From: Mauremys mutica
Lineage: Eukaryota; Chordata; Testudines; Geoemydidae
Length of the DNA: 64,000 nucleotides
Assembly (NCBI RefSeq): GCF_020497125.1
Contig: NC_059079.1
Location: forward strand, 8,897,053 to 8,961,052
Direction of reading: 5' to 3'
The translations under genes and the position numbers were made by a program. This document shows positions 12,985-24,290 of this stretch, one piece after another. Positions within the stretch are counted from its first letter, which is position 1. Every line of letters begins with the position of its first letter. Under the pieces are notes generated by a model that did not search any database, was not told where the DNA came from, and was given only the letters and a program-made list of their open reading frames with translations.

Positions 12985-13105
12985 ATGTTTTACCTTAATC
13001 TTTTCGTGCCTTAGCTCCTCCTCTGTGAAGTCCAGATAATACCACCCCCTTACCATCACTATAGTATCTGAATGCTTCACAAATGTAGTGATGAGTGCCA
13101 CAGAA
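12985..13105 (+). repeat. MIR-like SINE 3' portion (tentative)
   Basis: The run from cgtgccttagctcctcctctg through agataataccaccccctta to gtatctgaatgcttcac resembles the conserved 3' half of MIR-type SINEs (…gtgcctcagtttcctcatctgtaaaatgggg ataat…). An open - strand frame overlaps it, but I read that frame as an accident. Confidence 0.45.
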
Positions 13106-14076
13106 AAGTCCATGAGGAAATCAGTAATTCTGTCTTCAGAACAGAGCTTAAATAGTGTGCAGTAAGGCCGGATGCTCCACACTGAACAATGAGAAAACAA
13201 AATATTGAATAGCTGCTCACTAAGTGAGCATCATGCACCCTGTACACTAACATAGTATGTACTCATGTAATTATATATACAAACAAACACTGAATAGGAT
13301 TTTATAATTACTGAATAGGATGATTATTCTCTGGCATCTGAGAGAAGCTGAACTAAGTTTCTTTCTTCAAACTCCCACTTTGTTGACCTATTTGATCAAT
13401 AACTATTGCTTTTTCATAACTAGTTTGTTGGTGGTTTTCAGAATATAGCTAAACTTTTAAAAAGTGACGTTAAATGTAGTGTTGTGGAGGTCCATGTTTA
13501 CTGTCTCTCAATGACATCCATATCTAATTTCCCCAATTTAGAACTAAAATGATACCTTTGCTAACTGTCAAACAATCTTGCATCTGAAAGACAAGCTGAG
13601 TTCTTTCTGGCTCTCACATTTTAAACAGTAATAAAAATTCTGTTAAACTTAACCAGTTTGTTGATGATGCACAAGGCAAAATACATGCCAGTTCCCTCTT
13701 CCATTGATGTGGGTGGCTCTGCTCTCCAATTGCAAGCAAAAGCAGTAAAAACTTATTTTTGCCTGGACAATACAGTAAGGAGCCACGATTCAGAAACATA
13801 GGGAGCAGTTCTGTTGAGTAAGATGGTGACATACTGACATAGTCATTAAGGTTAAACAACCATGTGCAATAGAAAGTAAGTGCTACCTGTGAAATGAGAT
13901 TTCTAAAATCAGGGAGAAGTGTTTGTCCTTGCAATTTGCTACTAATCAGTTCCCCTTTTCTCATTAACATAATCTTTCAATAGATACATTAATTCATTTG
14001 AAGGAAATAGATGGCTTCCAATAGCCTCTTTTACACTTCATGCCTACAACAACCAAGCAGAAAGTCAGGACTTTTC
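13106..14076. repeat. Unannotated stretch holding an old degenerate duplication
   Basis: Segments about 13,338-13,440 and 13,579-13,672 align end to end: gcatctga(g/a)aga…agctga…gt(t)tctttc early, then aactagtttgttggtgg versus aaccagtttgttgatga. The spacing is about 240 bases and identity is low, roughly two thirds by eye. It may be an ancient tandem duplication or two halves of an unrecognised repeat. No gene is seen. Confidence 0.4.
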
Positions 14077-14334
14077 TTCACTACCGGGGAAATCTATGCT
14101 GCTGCAATTGATGCAGCAGGTGTCGATCCGCTAAATCGATGGCAGAGCGCTCTCTGGTCATCTCCAGTACTCCAGCTCCCTGAGAAGAGTAAGGTAAGTT
14201 GACCGGAGAGCATCTCCCGTCAACGCAGCACAGTGAAGACACCGCATTAAGTCAACCTAAGCTACATCAACTCCAGCTACATTATTCATGTAGCTGGAGT
14301 AGCATAACTTAGGCTGACTTACCCCAGTAGTGAA
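14077..14334. mobile_element. Fold-back DNA transposon (MITE) with TIRs
   Basis: The termini ttcactaccggggaaat (14,077) and the reverse complement of acttaccccagtagtgaa (ending 14,334) form a roughly 17-bp imperfect terminal inverted repeat. Internally, tagctggagt and its complement flank the centre at about 14,265-14,310, giving a strong stem-loop. I recognise the motif set (agctacatcaactccagctac, gtcaacgcagc) as a sauropsid non-autonomous DNA element. There is no coding capacity. Confidence 0.7.
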
Positions 14335-14434
14335 CTCATTTTTAACTAAACTGCTAAAGTTGTTGACTGTTGTCCCATTTCACCTATGAACAACTTTGGC
14401 TTGTAATTTGGACATGCTTTTCCTACTGGAGGAA

Positions 14435-14650
14435 GGATGGTCTTGTAGGTAAGGCCCAAAGCTGAGACTCAGGAATTCTGAGTTTAATTCCCAGCTCTGC
14501 TACAGACTTCCTATATGACCCAGGGCAAGTCACTTGCAGCATAGTCTTTTTTTCAAATGTGCTGAGTACCTGCAGCTGTCATTGCCTGCACTGGGGGCTA
14601 AAGCTTTTCTCTGTGTGCCTCACCCCATTTGTAAAATGGGTCTGGCCAAT
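14435..14650 (+). repeat. MIR-type (CORE) SINE
   Basis: A near full-length tRNA-derived SINE relic. It contains gagtttaattcccagctctgc (tRNA B-box-like), tatgacccagggcaagtcact and gcctcaccccatttgtaaaatggg. These are the hallmark strings of MIR (ggttcgaatcctggctctgcc … gtgaccttgggcaagt … gtaaaatgggg). Confidence 0.82.
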
Positions 14651-14814
14651 AAACAGCCACTTTTTTCCCAAAAATACTACTCTGTTATCACAGTTATTCC
14701 CTATAAGTAGGATAACGGGGTGGTGGTGGGGCAGGGGAAATCATAATTTCTCACTGTATGGTAACTATTGATGATTGTTCACTCCTTAATAGCAACAACT
14801 ATACTTCTGCTTAG

Positions 14815-15015
14815 CATTTATATATATGATAATGCTTTATATTTTCCAAGGAATGTACAAACATTAACTCATTAAACATCAAATGATTGTAAGATAATTA
14901 AATAACCATATTCCTAATTTACAGATGGGGATATAAATCACAGTAGTAGAGCCTAAATTAGCAGTCAGAAGTTTCTGGCTTCCACCTTCATGCTTGATCC
15001 TTTGGACTAAAATGC
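14815..15015 (-). repeat. MIR-type SINE, reverse orientation
   Basis: Read on the + strand it contains aatttacagatggggatataaatcac followed by agtagtagagcctaaattagc and tggcttccacctt. This is the reverse complement of the MIR 3'-to-body order (…ccc attttacagatggggaaactgagg…). It is decayed but in the correct order. Confidence 0.65.
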
Positions 15016-15061
15016 ATATAGGTGGTTTAAATTATTACTAGAATTTTCATAAGTCAAATAA

Positions 15062-15390
15062 GGCAGCATGGTCTATTGATTTGAGCACAGGAGGAAGAGT
15101 TAGAAATTCTTGTAAATTTTAATCTTGCTTTGCCAAGGACTCACTGCATGGCCTTCAACAAGTCTTTTCACCTCTCTGGACCAAGTTCTGTCAGGATTTG
15201 CACCTCAGAAATTCCATTATTTTCACTGGGATTGCACAAGGGTTAATAAAGGCAGAATTTAGCCCAGTGTGTCTCAGTTTCCCAATGTGTAAAATGACTT
15301 ACTCTACATATCTCACAGGATATTTGTGAGGCTATAATGCTTGTAAAGAGTTTTGAAGTTGTAAAGCATTATTTGAATTAGTAGTTGAAC
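15062..15390 (+). repeat. MIR-type SINE with extended tail
   Basis: It starts gcagcatggtctattgatttgagcac, contains ggccttcaacaagtcttttcacctctctgga, then gtctcagtttcccaatgtgtaaaatga and a tail tattgtgaggctataatgcttgtaaagagttttgaag…aaagcatta. The order matches a complete MIR with its L2-like 3' tail. The middle (15,185-15,270) is an expansion or a small insertion. Confidence 0.75.
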
Positions 15391-17059
15391 CACAAATTAT
15401 TAATCTCTATAGTGGCTTTAGCAAAAATATATTTTTAAAACTGGTGAAACTAACAAGTCAAATCACTCCAGTCAATACTAAAACATCTAAAATTCTCTTT
15501 TCTGTCTGTGTTGTAAAACGAAATAGGCATCAGAATAAACATATAGATGTGAAGAAGAAATTGAGAGCTACATCCCCTAGAGAGCACTGTTCCATTCCCA
15601 TCTCCCATAGGTACTATTACAGTAAGGAAACTACCACCTGCACTGTAGGAAAGGAAAGATGTACTCATACTCCCTCACTTTCCACTGGCCTGTTCCTCTC
15701 CTCTTCAACCTTTCAGTAAGGAAATATGAATACCATAGGATTTACTATAAGCCTTGCAAATTATGCTTAGCAGACAAAGCATTTAGTTCATTGTTTACTG
15801 ATGCACAACAAACCTGAACATAGAGAAAATTCACATGCAAACTGAGTACTTTTAAAGCTATCTGAATCAGAGGAAAGGCAATTAATCTTAGGAACCACAT
15901 AAAGAATGGATAGAGTTTAATGTAATCAAACAAAACAGAAGGTAAATTTCTGTATTTTAGATTTGCTGTGTTCCCTCTGTGAGGACCTAACAATAAACAA
16001 ATTATTTTAAAAGTTACTAGGGTCTTTCAAATTCTCACCAGATGGAAATGTCATAGAAATAATTACAGTATATGTTTATTGTTGGAAGTGTAAGCTACAT
16101 GAAAAACATAATGAAAACTATATTATTAATCATGATCTTATTATCAAATAGTTTTATCAATTTTCATTAAGTTTCCATAATCATTTTATTAAACTGAAAT
16201 GGGAAGTGTGTGTGAGAAAGAGAGGGAGAGAGAATGCATGCTGGGAATAGGGGGAGAGTATATTTAATTTAAATCATCTATGGTTTACTAACCCTTTCAT
16301 GAGAACATTCATGGGTACTCTGTATAGGAATAATCTAGAACACCATCCTCAGTTTCCCATATATATTAAACTGCAAAATGAAGCAAAAACTTCATACATT
16401 TCATTGTCACTTTCAAAGTTCTAGGCAACTTCTGTTCTTATATTGTTACCATATATTCCCACATTACTACAACTTATAGTTAAAAAGAAGGTCATGAATT
16501 AATGTTCATGAATAAGAATTGTCCCTTTTTGTTCTGGATGAGCACTTGCAAGATAAAAATAATCCATTTGTTTTGATTAAAGGAGCTGTAAGATTGTATA
16601 ATGCTCAAATACTTTTTCTGATGCAGCAAAGACATCTTTATATTCATTGTTTGAGTAATGTTGACCTTTTTTTTTTTCCAGGACTTCAATTTGGCAGCAG
16701 AGGGTAGAGGCTCTAATTGTGAATTTTATTCAAAGACAGATAAGCAACTTTTCTTTCTCTCAATCTTATCATGACCTATATCTCAAGAAATCTTGCTCTA
16801 AATTATTTTTAATAACGATGGATGGTTTTCATTGCATATCACCTTTTATTTTTTGTCAACATCTTCAATTTATCCCAGCTACCCCCATGGTCTCTAGCAT
16901 AGGCCATGATGCTAAAATAATATTTTTGATCATGTGCCATTATATCTAAGACATTTGAAATCTACTACTGGTGCTTAGTATTCCTCTACTGCGATCCCCT
17001 GGAAATCTATTAAATGTTATGGATGAAAATTCATAAGTGGAGCAGTTCCAACAAGAGAC
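15391..17059. other. No gene recognised
   Basis: AT-rich DNA with a (GT)/(GA)-rich simple patch near 16,205-16,235 and a poly-T run ending ccag at about 16,681. The latter looks like a splice acceptor but is followed by no good open exon with a donor. No other structure is recognised. Confidence 0.5.
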
Positions 17060-17255
17060 ATTGAGAGAGCCTCGCCCCAGACTAGCCATAGCCTGAGGAG
17101 ATTAGGGCACTCACTTAGGATGTGGGAAACTAGGATTCAAGTCCCTGCTCCAAATCAGGCAGAGCAGGGCTTCAAATTTGGGTCTCTCACTTCCCAGATA
17201 AGTGCCCTGAATACCAGGTCATTGGTATTCAGAGGTGGCATGCTCTGTCTCTCTG
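17060..17255. mobile_element. Long palindromic repeat (fold-back, MITE-like)
   Basis: The two halves are imperfect reverse complements around a loop at about 17,152-17,160. gtgggaaactaggattcaag tccctgctc pairs with gagcagggcttcaaatttgggtctctcac. Further out, attagggcactcactt pairs with agataagtgccctgaat, and near the ends gagagagcctcgccc pairs with a region ending gctctgtctctc. The left half also resembles a tRNA-type B box (ggattcaagtccctg), so a snap-back SINE-like origin is possible. Confidence 0.65.
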
Positions 17256-17958
17256 AGACCAGGTATTCCATCCTGTATCTGAGAAACCTTCCCAACAAAA
17301 GTTTAGTCAAATCTGACCCTTTCCCATAAATATATTCACTTCTGATGAATCAGCATTTTCCACCAAAGATCCATTTAATAAAATTCCTGACCCCCACTAG
17401 AGCTGGAATCACCCTGGGGAGGGGGGTAATGTCTCAGGTATATCAGTCTCAAACAATTCAGGGCTTTATAGCTCAAGACCCACACCTGAGCTTAAAGTGA
17501 CAGAAAAGGCCCCCAAGGGAACCTTGCTCCCATAGGGGAGGGAAACCCCAAAGTTCAGGGTGGAAAGGAAAGTCACCCACAGGGATGCTTAAGGATCCTC
17601 AGGGTTGTGCTTCAATTTCTCCTTTGATCCTGAGGATCCATGAGATTTGTATGCCATGTCTGCTTAGCACTCCATAAGGCCACAAACCACCACCCTGGAG
17701 AAGTGCATCCAGCTCCAATTCTACATGAACTATGTCATTTTTCCCTCTTGTGAGTTTTCCCACTGGTGGGCTGCATGAAAGGACATATTACATTTGGAAG
17801 TGCTGCACTCTAGTACATTTTATATTTCCCCTTCCATAACTTGACTGGTACATAAATTAATAAATTAGACAATTGCTCAAGTTAGTTATGGATATCTAGC
17901 AAGGAAACTTTATTTGGATTGTTGGTAAGTACAGTAATTTTTCTCCCATTTTTCTTAG
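17256..17958. other. No gene recognised
   Basis: GC-moderate stretch (17,390-17,760) followed by AT-rich sequence. I see no recognisable repeat ends. It leads into the candidate exon at 17,959. Confidence 0.45.
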
Positions 17959-18018
17959 ATGTACCATAGATGGATGGTTTCTTTGTAACCATTCATGGAA
18001 GAATAATACCATTTCATG
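17959..18018 (+). other. Candidate host exon, 60 nt (speculative)
   Basis: The left flank is a pyrimidine-rich acceptor (tttttctcccatttttcttag) and the right flank a strong donor (atg|gtaaga). The segment is 60 nt. Only the second frame is open, giving CTIDGWFLCNHSWKNNTIS, with one base before and two after whole codons (phase 2 on both sides). The candidate at 34,295 has the same phase. I do not recognise the peptide. Chance is a real alternative because AT-rich DNA generates such signals. Confidence 0.25.
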
Positions 18019-18299
18019 GTAAGATTGAGATATACTGTAATATAAGCATGCAATATGGAAATATTCTGAGATTGTAGTTCAAATGTATGTGTAATCTTTA
18101 GACATTTTGTCAAGATTGATGAAAATTTTTGAGATAAAGACATGACTGAAAAGAAGTTTATATATAATAGAAAAGCATTATGGCATTATTTTTTCAAGAT
18201 ATAACCATATTACTTTAAGGACAAAAGATCTTTCTAAGAAAATTATTGATTCTTCTACATACCACATCTGAACAAGAGCCATTCATAATCAGAAACTGT

Positions 18300-18597
18300 A
18301 GACTTAAGGGAGGATTTATTAAAGGGGATACTCTATAAAGAGGAGAGGATAATAGTTGATAAACTACAGGTAAAAACTGAAGAGAAACAGTCAAATAAAA
18401 GAGTCCCATTCCATTACATCATATGAAGGCAGACACCTAAATATTGACAAATTTCGTAAGTGATTGTATACAAATGCAAGAAAACTAAATACTAAGATGG
18501 GTGAACATGAGTGCCTGGTATTAAATGAGGATATCAATATAATTGCCATCCCAGAAACTTGGTAGGGGATGATAATCAATGGGACACTAATACCAAG
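18300..18597 (+). mobile_element. CR1/L3-clade fragment (ORF1 end to endonuclease start)
   Basis: The sequence at 18,340-18,597 gives broken peptides KLQVKTEEKQSNKRVPF and, at about 18,470-18,570, a stretch reading MGEHECLVLNEDINIIAIPETW. The latter is the start of the apurinic endonuclease domain (…DIIGITETWW…). The same block is present on the - strand at about 45,025-45,080 (LECLALNEDIDIIGI). The element is cut off at 18,597 where a TG-starting LTR begins. Confidence 0.75.
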
Positions 18598-19485
18598 TGT
18601 GATGTTATTGACCTAAACTGGGACCATATAGATCATTGCTGCAACCAAGGTCCTATAGTTGCACCAAATCTTGTACAAAGGAGGTCCAGTAAGGTGTCTA
18701 TGGAAAGGTTATGATTTGCTGGTTATGATTATGCTATCTGTATGTGTGTATCATTTTTGTAGTTGAAGTTATAAATATTGGCTATGTACTTGTATCTCAA
18801 TGTATTTTGATTCTAAGTAGCCTCAGTGAAGCATTTGATAAGCTTCTTGAGAAAGGACTATTCTCAGTAAGTACCCAATTAAGAAACACTTAACTGACAA
18901 TGGACTTTGGGAGACACCAATCCACATCTGAGCTTTACTTGTTAGTTTGAACATTCCCAGGAAACAATGGTGTCGGCCTGCAAACTGAGTCATGCATGGA
19001 CATATGACTTGCTCATGTGACTCCCAACTCCATCTTGCTGCTGTAATTTTCCACAGTAAGAACAAAGTGGTGTCCTTCCACGGGCAAAGGATATAAAAGG
19101 CCCTGAAAACTCCATCATCAATCCTGCTTCTTGCCTCTGGAGGGACCTTGCTACAAACTGAAGCTCTGAACAAAGGACTGAATGACCCATCCCAGCTGTG
19201 GATGTACTCCAGAGACTTGATTTGAACCAGCTGTTTATTCCTTCACTGCTACAAGTCTGAACCAAGAACTTTGCCATTACTGTATGTAATTAATTCCATT
19301 TAACCAATTTTAGCTCTCATCTATATCTTTTTCCTTTTATGAATAAACTTTTAGATTTTAGATTATAAAGGATTGGAAACAGCGTGATTTGTGAGTAAGA
19401 TCTGATTTGTATATTGACCTGGGTCTGGGGCTTGGTCCTTTGGGATCGGGAGAACCAGGTGACCCAATAACACTTTTTTATTTCA
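18598..19485 (+). mobile_element. Solo LTR of an endogenous retrovirus-like element (family A/B)
   Basis: It starts TGTGATGTTATTG and contains a TATA box (ggatataaaaggcc, about 19,089) and a polyadenylation signal aataaa at about 19,342, about 250 bases apart. It then has a U5-like stretch (gatctgatttgtatattgacctggg…). It shares long collinear similarity with the - strand element at 43,898-44,835, for example tacaaaggaggtccagtaaggtgtctatgg and cacttaactgacaatgga. The 3' boundary is uncertain because the last 40 bases differ from the other copy. There is no internal region, so it is a solo LTR. Confidence 0.85.
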
Positions 19486-21163
19486 AATATGGGCAGCAAA
19501 ACCAATAAATACTTTTATATAAAAAATACAAATGTTTGAAATAAAGAGTTTGTTTCAGAATTGACATCATTATTGCAGGTTTAATACAGACCATTACCGA
19601 ACCATCAGTTCCTTTTCAAATCTCTCCCGTCTAATCTAGTCTGTACTCCTTACTTTGGCAAAACTTCCATTGAACTCAAAGTTTGGAGAACAGAATCAAA
19701 AAGTCTCAGAAAGCTAACCACAGAGGGACAGATAATTAAGTGTGTGTATATTTTTAGAAACTCAGTTAAGAGGCAGGACTCCTGAGAAACGGTTTTGCAA
19801 ACATTACCACAGCATGTCAAAGAGCCAGAAAGGCCCTGTCCCCAAGACCCAATCCTCAGAGCTCAGGAAAGAATTCAGTTTTGGGTTCATTTTATTTTAT
19901 CATTAACACCCAAACCAAAATTTCTTCAGTTTTGCCCACCAACCGGCACAGAAAGTAGCAGCAACTTTTGCCCAGGAAAACTACCAGTCTCTCAAGAAAC
20001 CGTTGCAGATAATAGACCAGCCCCAATTATTTTACTTTTTGTAAATCTAATGAAAAAACAAGTTCATGCTGTTTTTACTAGTGATACAATTTTTCCCCAC
20101 ACACAGCCAGAAACAAAAGCTGGGGATAAATTAATCAAGTTCTAGATAACACAAAACCCCCTGAATCAAATATTTTTTTCAGCATTGGAAACCTAACATG
20201 AATCAAATGCTCAGTTTCTCGGCTTTAAAACAACCTTCACTAAAAGTCAAAATCCCCTAGTGGTGCTTTGACAGCTTTCCCATTTTTTGGACTTTAGGAA
20301 ATACATCACACTGTCAAAGAAAGCATGAGTTGTTAATGCTTATCACATCAGGTGCTCGCTTAAAGGAAAATTCTGTCCCGTTCCACAGCATCAGAGGCTC
20401 CCAAAAGCAAGAGAAGGAGCAGGATTTCGAGGGTCCATTGTGTAGGCTTCAGGGAACTGTGCTTAATAGGGAGTTCCTGTTTGCCTTGTAGGAGTGTTGA
20501 GCAGGCACAAAAAGTCAAAAGAGTAGCAGTGGTAAGGCTGGTTGCATATGTGACTACACTGATTCACTAGCTAATCCTCCCACAAGGGGGAACATAACAT
20601 ACACAAGGCTATTACCACACTGTAGATGCAGTAACAATTGATAAACTGACACTTCATGGCCTGGTGATGAAGGATTATATATTTATTCACATAATCCCCC
20701 ACAGATCTCTTCGGTGCACAGATCAGCTAGTCGGGCCGTGTTTAGCAAAGAATGTGGGTCTTACTATACAATTCAGAGGTCAATGTTGTACTTCCTGTTA
20801 AGATGTGAATGATGCACCCAGGTAATTTACCCATTTCCAGTATCAACCACCTATTACATTTAAAGTCTTTCTCCTGTTCTTTGTCCCAGTCTCAGTGTGT
20901 TCATTATTTAGGCATCAATACAGTTTAAGGTAGTAAAGGTCACTTTGGTCTCTCCCACCGGGCTGCTCTGAGCATTTGAGTGTGTAAAGCACAAGATGTA
21001 GTAAGTACTGAAGGAAATTCTTGGGCTCAAACACACTCAGAGCTATACACATGACATGCATCAACCTCTACTCCTGCATCCACTGAGAAAACAGCATCAC
21101 CATGTGAAGCATCAAGGCTTCCAGAGCATTACAACTACACAAAAGATAAGAAGGCAAAGAGAA
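19486..21163. other. No gene recognised
   Basis: The segment contains an open frame at 19,795-20,145 (+, 116 codons) without recognisable domains and without splice or promoter context. I do not call it a gene. The 20,700-21,160 part is GC-moderate and precedes the DIRS terminus; it may be unrecognised repeat. Confidence 0.45.
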
Positions 21164-21471
21164 GGTTACTCACCTTGTGCAGTAACTAAGGTTCTTCAAG
21201 ATGTGTCCCCCTGTGGGTGCTCCAATCCAGGTGATGGTGCATCCCTGTGCCTTTGCTTGGAGAGTTTTGCAGCAGTGCTCATATGGGTCGCACACGCGCA
21301 GTGCATGCTGTTGGTGCTTCATCTAGCATGTGCATGACGCGGATTCCTCAATTCCTTCTCTACCACATAGTCTGCTTTAAACTCCAAAGTAGAAGGGAGG
21401 AGGGTGGTTAGTGGAGCACCCACAGGACACAGATCTCAAATAACTTCAGTTACTGCACAAGGTGAGTAACC
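21164..21471. repeat. Self-complementary 3' terminal structure of the DIRS element
   Basis: ggttactcaccttgtgcagtaact…gtgtccccctgtgggtgctcca (21,164-21,224) is the reverse complement of tggagcacccacaggacac…agttactgcacaaggtgagtaacc (21,412-21,471). A third, direct copy of the inner motif (tcttcaagagatgtccctgtgggtgctcc) sits at 21,479-21,507. This arrangement fits the internal complementary region next to the terminal repeat of DIRS elements, which is used to circularise the cDNA. Confidence 0.75.
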
Positions 21472-21764
21472 TTTTCTTCTTCAAGAGATGTCCCTGTGGG
21501 TGCTCCACATGGTGACTGTAGAGCAGTGCTCTTCTAGGATGGTAGGGGCTCTGGAGCTGGTAGAGATGTAAGAGATGCCCTCGCTGCCATCGAGTCGAGA
21601 TAAGCACAGAAAAATTCTAACTGAGCTGGTTCTATTGTCAATTTCCTTTCATGTATTTGTAGACAGAGACTCTGGAAGCAACCTATCTACTGGTGGCGGA
21701 ACAGTGAACGGAACAGTTGTTTGGGTAAAGTGAATGGCGTCTGATCAAGTGTGTGACTTCAAGA

Positions 21765-22300
21765 GACAGTCATCCAGATAAGGAAATATTATTATTCCTT
21801 GTTTTCTCAGGGGCACCATTACTATTGTGAGGATCTTTGAGAAAACACGAGGCAGTGGTGACAGGCCGAAAGGTAAAACCTTGTATTGATAGTAGTCTGT
21901 TTCCAAAGTAAATCTCTGAAAACACCTGTGGGCAGAGTGTATCGTAACATGAAAATAAGCATCCTGCGGATCGAGGTCTGAAAATCAGTCCCCCTGCTCC
22001 AGTGCTGATATTATTGATGTTAAGGTGACCATCTTGAACCGCTACTTTCTCACGAACTTGTTCAGTCACCTGAGATAGAGGATAGGTCACCTCCCCCATT
22101 TTAATTTTTGTTAAAAAATAGTGGGAGTAAAACCGGTTCCCCCTGTATTGTGCAGGAACAGTTTCCACTGCCCCTAATTGGAAGAGATGACCTACCTCTT
22201 GGCATAGCAAATGTTCATGAGAGTGGTCTCTGAAGAGGGATGGGGGGGTATGGGGAGTATGGAAAGGAAGGGCATAGTCTGTATGGATGATTTCTAGGAC
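21765..22300 (-). pseudogene. DIRS reverse transcriptase relic (N-terminal part)
   Basis: The - strand frame reads LKWAAITTDKWVLEIIHTDY, then HEHLLCQEVGHLFQLGAVETV, RGNRFYSHYFLTKIKMG (RT entry), and a garbled fingers/palm stretch. It ends at GIIIFPYLDD at about 21,795-21,766, the YLDD-type catalytic box. The sequence between the entry motif and the box is frameshifted. The palm C-terminus, RNase H, methyltransferase and tyrosine recombinase are lost. Confidence 0.75.
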
Positions 22301-22509
22301 CCATTTGTCTGTGGTGATAGCAGCCCATTTCAGATAGGATGGGAGCAAATGGTCTCCAAATAGATGGGTGGATGGTGTAAGCACTGGAATGTAGGAGAGG
22401 TTGAGATGCTGCTGGTGGTAGAGGGTGTCGTCATTGTGGTCTGTGTCTCTGTCGTTGTTGTTGGTGTTGTTCGTAAGGCTTCTGGTGTTGCTGTGTCTAC
22501 ACTGGGTAT

Positions 22510-24290
22510 CTATTCCTCTGATATGGTTGATATCTGTATTATCTCCTTTTTGTGGCATGTGTATGAATGCCGAGGGACCGGAAAATGTCCCATGAGTGTG
22601 CAGTACCTCATTAGTTTTGGCTGCAAACTATTTTCCTCCGTCAAAGGGGAGATCTTCAACCGTGTTCTGTATCTCCCATGGGAATCCTGAGGAGTTAAAC
22701 TGCAAGGCTCATTGCATAACCACAGCTGTAGCGGTAGACCTGGTGACATGTCAGCAACATATAGTGAGGCCTGTAGAGCCGTGTGTGCAATCATTTTTCC
22801 TTCAGAGACCAGCGATTTAAATTGTCTCTTTTCCTCTGGAATCTCATTAATAAAATCCATAAACTTGCCATCGTTCCTGTGGTTATCTTTGGCAAATAGT
22901 GTCGTGTAATTTGCCACTCTGAACTGAAGCGTGGAGGAAGGGTATACTTTGCGGCCGAATAGGTCCAAACTCTTACTATCTTTATCGAAGGAGGTGGATC
23001 AAAGGTGCTGTTGTTTATCCCCTTGGGTTGGACGCTTCCACTACCAGCGAGTTGAGTGCTGGGTGTGTGAACAGAAATTCAGATGCCTTCAAGGGAATAT
23101 AATATAATTTCTGTCCACCCTTTTACAGGTTGCAGGTATGGTGGCTGGAGTTTGCCACACCATCCTGGCATGGTCCATGATACCCCCATTGATTGGCAAT
23201 GCTATCTTGGAGGAGGAAGAGCAATGCTGAGCTCATTGGCTACTCTTTTGAATAAGTCTTGGAAGTGGGTAAAATCATCTGCCGTGGTTGGTGGTGGAGG
23301 CATAATAGACTTGTCTGGTGAGGAGGACAAATTGTTGTGGGTTGGCGAGGTATCAGGAGCAGTGTCCTCTTCGTGCTCTGTCATGGGTTCATCCCTTGTC
23401 TCGGTCGCTACTGTCTCTGAAGGTGGAGGTGTGGATCTGGTGTCTTCCCTTCATGGGCTGGGTTGCCTGCTGTAGTGCCTTTTGTAAGACTCCCAGGGGT
23501 TCCAATATGGCTAGTGACCAGGAAAGGGCCTGGGTGGTGCCATCCATTGGTGATTGTACCATGGTGGCATGTCATGAGCATCTGAGGACCATGGTCATAG
23601 AGGTCCAGCAGCTGTAGGTGTCCTTATTGGGGAGGAATGGGGAGGGGAGAATACTCCTTCAACTTCCTCATCTTCATCACTCAAGAGCTGTGATGCTATC
23701 GGAGATAAATGTTGGTGTGGTACCGCGGTCCCGGTGAGACATCAGTGCCTAAGAAAGGGGACTCTGAGATCTAGGAGACCAACAATTCCTTGAGTTGCAG
23801 AAAGTGGCGTGGTGCCAACAGCCTCGGTGCCGAAGGGCAAGGTGTTGATTGCATCAGACAGTGCTGGAGGTGCCCCGAGTATTGTATGTGCTGAGCCAGA
23901 GTGTGGCCGGCACTGATGAGAATGATTTGGTGGGTGACTGTTTTGTGTTGGTCTACTCTCTATGTGGTGAAGAGGATGGCCATTTTTTGTGGATTTTTTG
24001 GCCATTGGAGACCTTGGCAGTGAGGAGATTGGTGACCTATGCTGGGAAGAGGGTTCCTGCCCCGGGTCAGAGGCTGATCTTAATGTCTTCTCCATCAAGA
24101 TGAGTTTAAGTCTCAGATCTCTATCCCTGGGTGCCCTAGCCATTAGTTTGTTACAGTGGGCACATTTCTGAGGAATGTGAGCTTCCCCCAGGCAACAGAC
24201 ACATTGAGTTTGTCCATCTGATACAGGCATTGCCTCTCTGCACGTCATGCATCTTTTAAATCCTGGTGAATCAGGAATTTTCCTAACCTA
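22510..24290 (-). pseudogene. DIRS gag-like ORF relic
   Basis: Three readable blocks in order on the - strand. The first (24,290-23,742) has a cysteine/histidine-rich segment, CMTCREAMPVSD then CVCCLGEAHIPQKCAHC, with a zinc-binding look, followed by a Ser/Pro-rich region. The second (23,384-23,202) has a DDFTHFQDLFKRVANEL helix. The third (22,968-22,510) begins MDLFGRKVYPSSTLQFRVAN and continues …LMDFI-like EEKRQFKSLV. Frameshifts and stops separate the blocks. I recognise this block order as the structural protein of vertebrate DIRS-type elements, from memory rather than by a search. Confidence 0.75.

Noticed and set aside
12967..13200. 77-codon minus-strand frame with a natural-looking composition
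   Set aside because: Its centre coincides with MIR-like sequence and there is no splice or promoter context.
16682..16704. Candidate acceptor after a poly-T tract ending ccag
   Set aside because: The only donor gives a 22-nt exon with a weak site; there is no supporting neighbour.
22364..22690. Plus-strand open frames in the DIRS region (22,364-22,690 and 23,083-23,617)
   Set aside because: They are antisense shadows of the DIRS gag/RT relic on the other strand.
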